Origin: Bacteroidales bacterium
Lineage (GTDB): Bacteria; Bacteroidota; Bacteroidia; Bacteroidales; NBLH01
Direction: 5' to 3'
DNA: 6,319 nucleotides
Assembly: GCA_029933755.1 (NCBI GenBank)
Contig: JAOZNO010000232.1
Coordinates: 1 to 6,319 of the forward strand
This document shows positions 5,189 to 6,319 of the stretch, one piece after another (positions within the stretch are counted from its first letter, which is position 1; every line of letters starts with the position of its first letter). The notes below the pieces were generated by a model. It saw only the letters and a program-made list of their open reading frames with translations, was not told the origin of the DNA and ran no database searches. The position numbers and the translations under genes are program-made.

Positions 5189-6319
5189 TTAGGGTAAGGT
5201 AAACTTGAATGAACTTCCTTTCCCAGGTTCACTTTCTACATGGATTTGGCCACCATGTTTTTCAACAAAATCTTTGCATAAAATTAAACCTAAGCCCGTT
5301 CCTGATTCTCTTTGAGTTCCTCTTGTGCTGAAAGCCGTATCAATTTTAAAAAGTTTATCAATCTCTTCTTTTCTAATTCCTATACCACTGTCAGTAACAG
5401 ATATTTCTAGAATTTTTTCATCAAGGGGGTCTTCCGGGATAATAAATGATTTAGAAATCGTAATATTGCCTTTTTCTTCAGTGAATTTTACTGCATTTGA
5501 AATTAGGTTTCTTAATATGGACGATAACATGTCTTTGTCCGCATATATAATTAAACTGGATTGAATGCTCGAATTTACAGAAATTGATTTATTCGTAGCC
5601 ATTTGGTCTAAGCCCTGTATGATTTCATTAATAAGGTTTCCTAAGCTTAATGGTTTAGGCTCATACTTTATTAAACCTCTTTGATTTTTAGACCATTCTA
5701 GTAGGTTTTCAAGTAGCTTGTAACTTTGTTGTGCTTGCTGGTTTAATAAATTAATTAATTTTTCAATTTGAGTTTTTTCAAATTCGTCAATTCTGTCAAG
5801 AATTAATTGTGTTGCACTTATGAATTGACCGAAAGGAGCTTTTAAATCATGAGAAATTATTGAAAAAAACTTATCCTTTGAAATGTTTAGTTCTTTCAGT
5901 TTTAATTCAGAAGTTTTTCGCTTTTCATCAGCCTTTTTTTCCAGGCTAATATCTTCAAGGATACCATCAAAATATAATACATTACCTTTATTGTCCTTAA
6001 TTACTTTACCCTCATCTTTAACCCATATAATTTCTTTTTCTTTTGTTTTTGCCTGAAATTCATCGCAGTAATTTTCTGCATTAACCCATTGATTGATAGC
6101 TACTGACCTATATTCGCTTTCAACAAAAAGATTGTTAATGTTTATTTTTTTAAATTCCTTAGGGCTTTCGTAATGAAATATTTCTATTAAAGTTTTGTTT
6201 GCAAAAATAACAGATCCGTCTATTGTTGTTCTGTAAATACCTAATGGAATATTATTGATTAATTGTTGGTGTTCTTTCTTGAAATTGCCAAGCATTTCAT
6301 TAAGCATTTCAGAACTATA
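5189..6319 (-). CDS. PAS-domain sensor histidine kinase (5' end probably outside the window)
   Basis: At least 372 residues of a two-component sensor kinase are present, numbered here from ATG at 6307. A PAS domain covers about 13-122: 'NNIPLGIYRTTIDGSVIFANKTLIEIFHYESPKEF' opens it and the PAC-type 'VIKDNKGNVLYFDGILEDISLEKKA' closes it. A coiled linker leads to a HisKA dimerisation domain with 'KDKFFSIISHDLKAPF' and phospho-acceptor His153. The ATP-binding domain (about 250-372) carries the N box 'NLISNAVKF' (267-275), G1 'DSGIG' (306-310), F320 and G2 'GTGLGL' (336-341). All catalytic motifs are intact. No transmembrane segment is seen in this part. The frame stays open upstream of ATG 6307 to the edge (codons for Y-S-S-E), no ribosome-binding site is visible, and the PAS domain is entered through helical linker sequence, so the real start is probably further right, perhaps with more sensor domains. 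No response regulator lies in the window. Confidence 0.9.
   Translation of the reverse strand, partial: YSSEMLNEMLGNFKKEHQQLINNIPLGIYRTTIDGSVIFANKTLIEIFHYESPKEFKKININNLFVESEYRSVAINQWVNAENYCDEFQAKTKEKEIIWVKDEGKVIKDNKGNVLYFDGILEDISLEKKADEKRKTSELKLKELNISKDKFFSIISHDLKAPFGQFISATQLILDRIDEFEKTQIEKLINLLNQQAQQSYKLLENLLEWSKNQRGLIKYEPKPLSLGNLINEIIQGLDQMATNKSISVNSSIQSSLIIYADKDMLSSILRNLISNAVKFTEEKGNITISKSFIIPEDPLDEKILEISVTDSGIGIRKEEIDKLFKIDTAFSTRGTQRESGTGLGLILCKDFVEKHGGQIHVESEPGKGSSFKFTLP

Noticed and set aside
5325..5564. 79-codon open frame on the plus strand
   Set aside because: It is antisense to the ATP-binding domain of the kinase, where the conserved boxes are intact on the minus strand.
193..6319. 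The window as a phage-defence or other dedicated gene cassette
   Set aside because: The genes point in different directions, form separate units, and belong to common envelope, regulatory and signalling families. No nuclease, toxin or effector domain is present.

Overview
The window looks like chromosomal DNA of a member of the Bacteroidota. The supporting signs are strongly AT-rich DNA, starts preceded by A/T-rich leaders instead of strong Shine-Dalgarno boxes, and at least one good match to the Bacteroidota promoter form (TTTG, about 20 nt, TAnnTTTG). The protein families also fit: a LysM plus periplasmic-binding-protein fusion, a short Crp/Fnr regulator, a YfiR/DUF4154 protein, and a PAS histidine kinase with an HDLKAP H-box. 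I cannot place it below phylum from the sequence alone.

Layout, left to right. Positions 1-192 are non-coding and hold a short CACAAAG/CGCAAAG tandem repeat next to a hairpin. Positions 193-2061 (minus) encode an exported protein with three LysM domains and a type-1 periplasmic-binding fold. Positions 2062-2345 are a divergent promoter region. Positions 2346-2921 (plus) encode a Crp/Fnr-family regulator. Positions 2922-3217 hold a weak hairpin, the best promoter in the window and a possible 10-codon leader ORF. Positions 3218-3721 (plus) encode an exported YfiR/DUF4154 protein. Positions 3722-4005 hold a hairpin, a likely intrinsic terminator and a heptamer-periodic inverted repeat. Positions 4006-5058 (minus) encode a DUF2804 protein. 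Positions 5189-6319 (minus) encode a PAS histidine kinase whose N-terminus probably lies beyond the right edge.

How the genes relate. The LysM-receptor gene and the crp-like gene diverge from one intergenic region. The YfiR gene seems to be a single-gene unit with its own promoter and terminator. The kinase and DUF2804 genes point the same way with a 130-bp gap and may share a transcript, but this is not certain. Several products sense or regulate (envelope receptor, Crp-like factor, YfiR-like periplasmic protein, PAS kinase), yet nothing shows that they form one pathway. I see no strong evidence of a new multi-gene system. The most unusual structures are the two intergenic repeats and the isolated, single-cysteine YfiR gene. 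There are no RNA genes, IS elements or CRISPR arrays that I can support.
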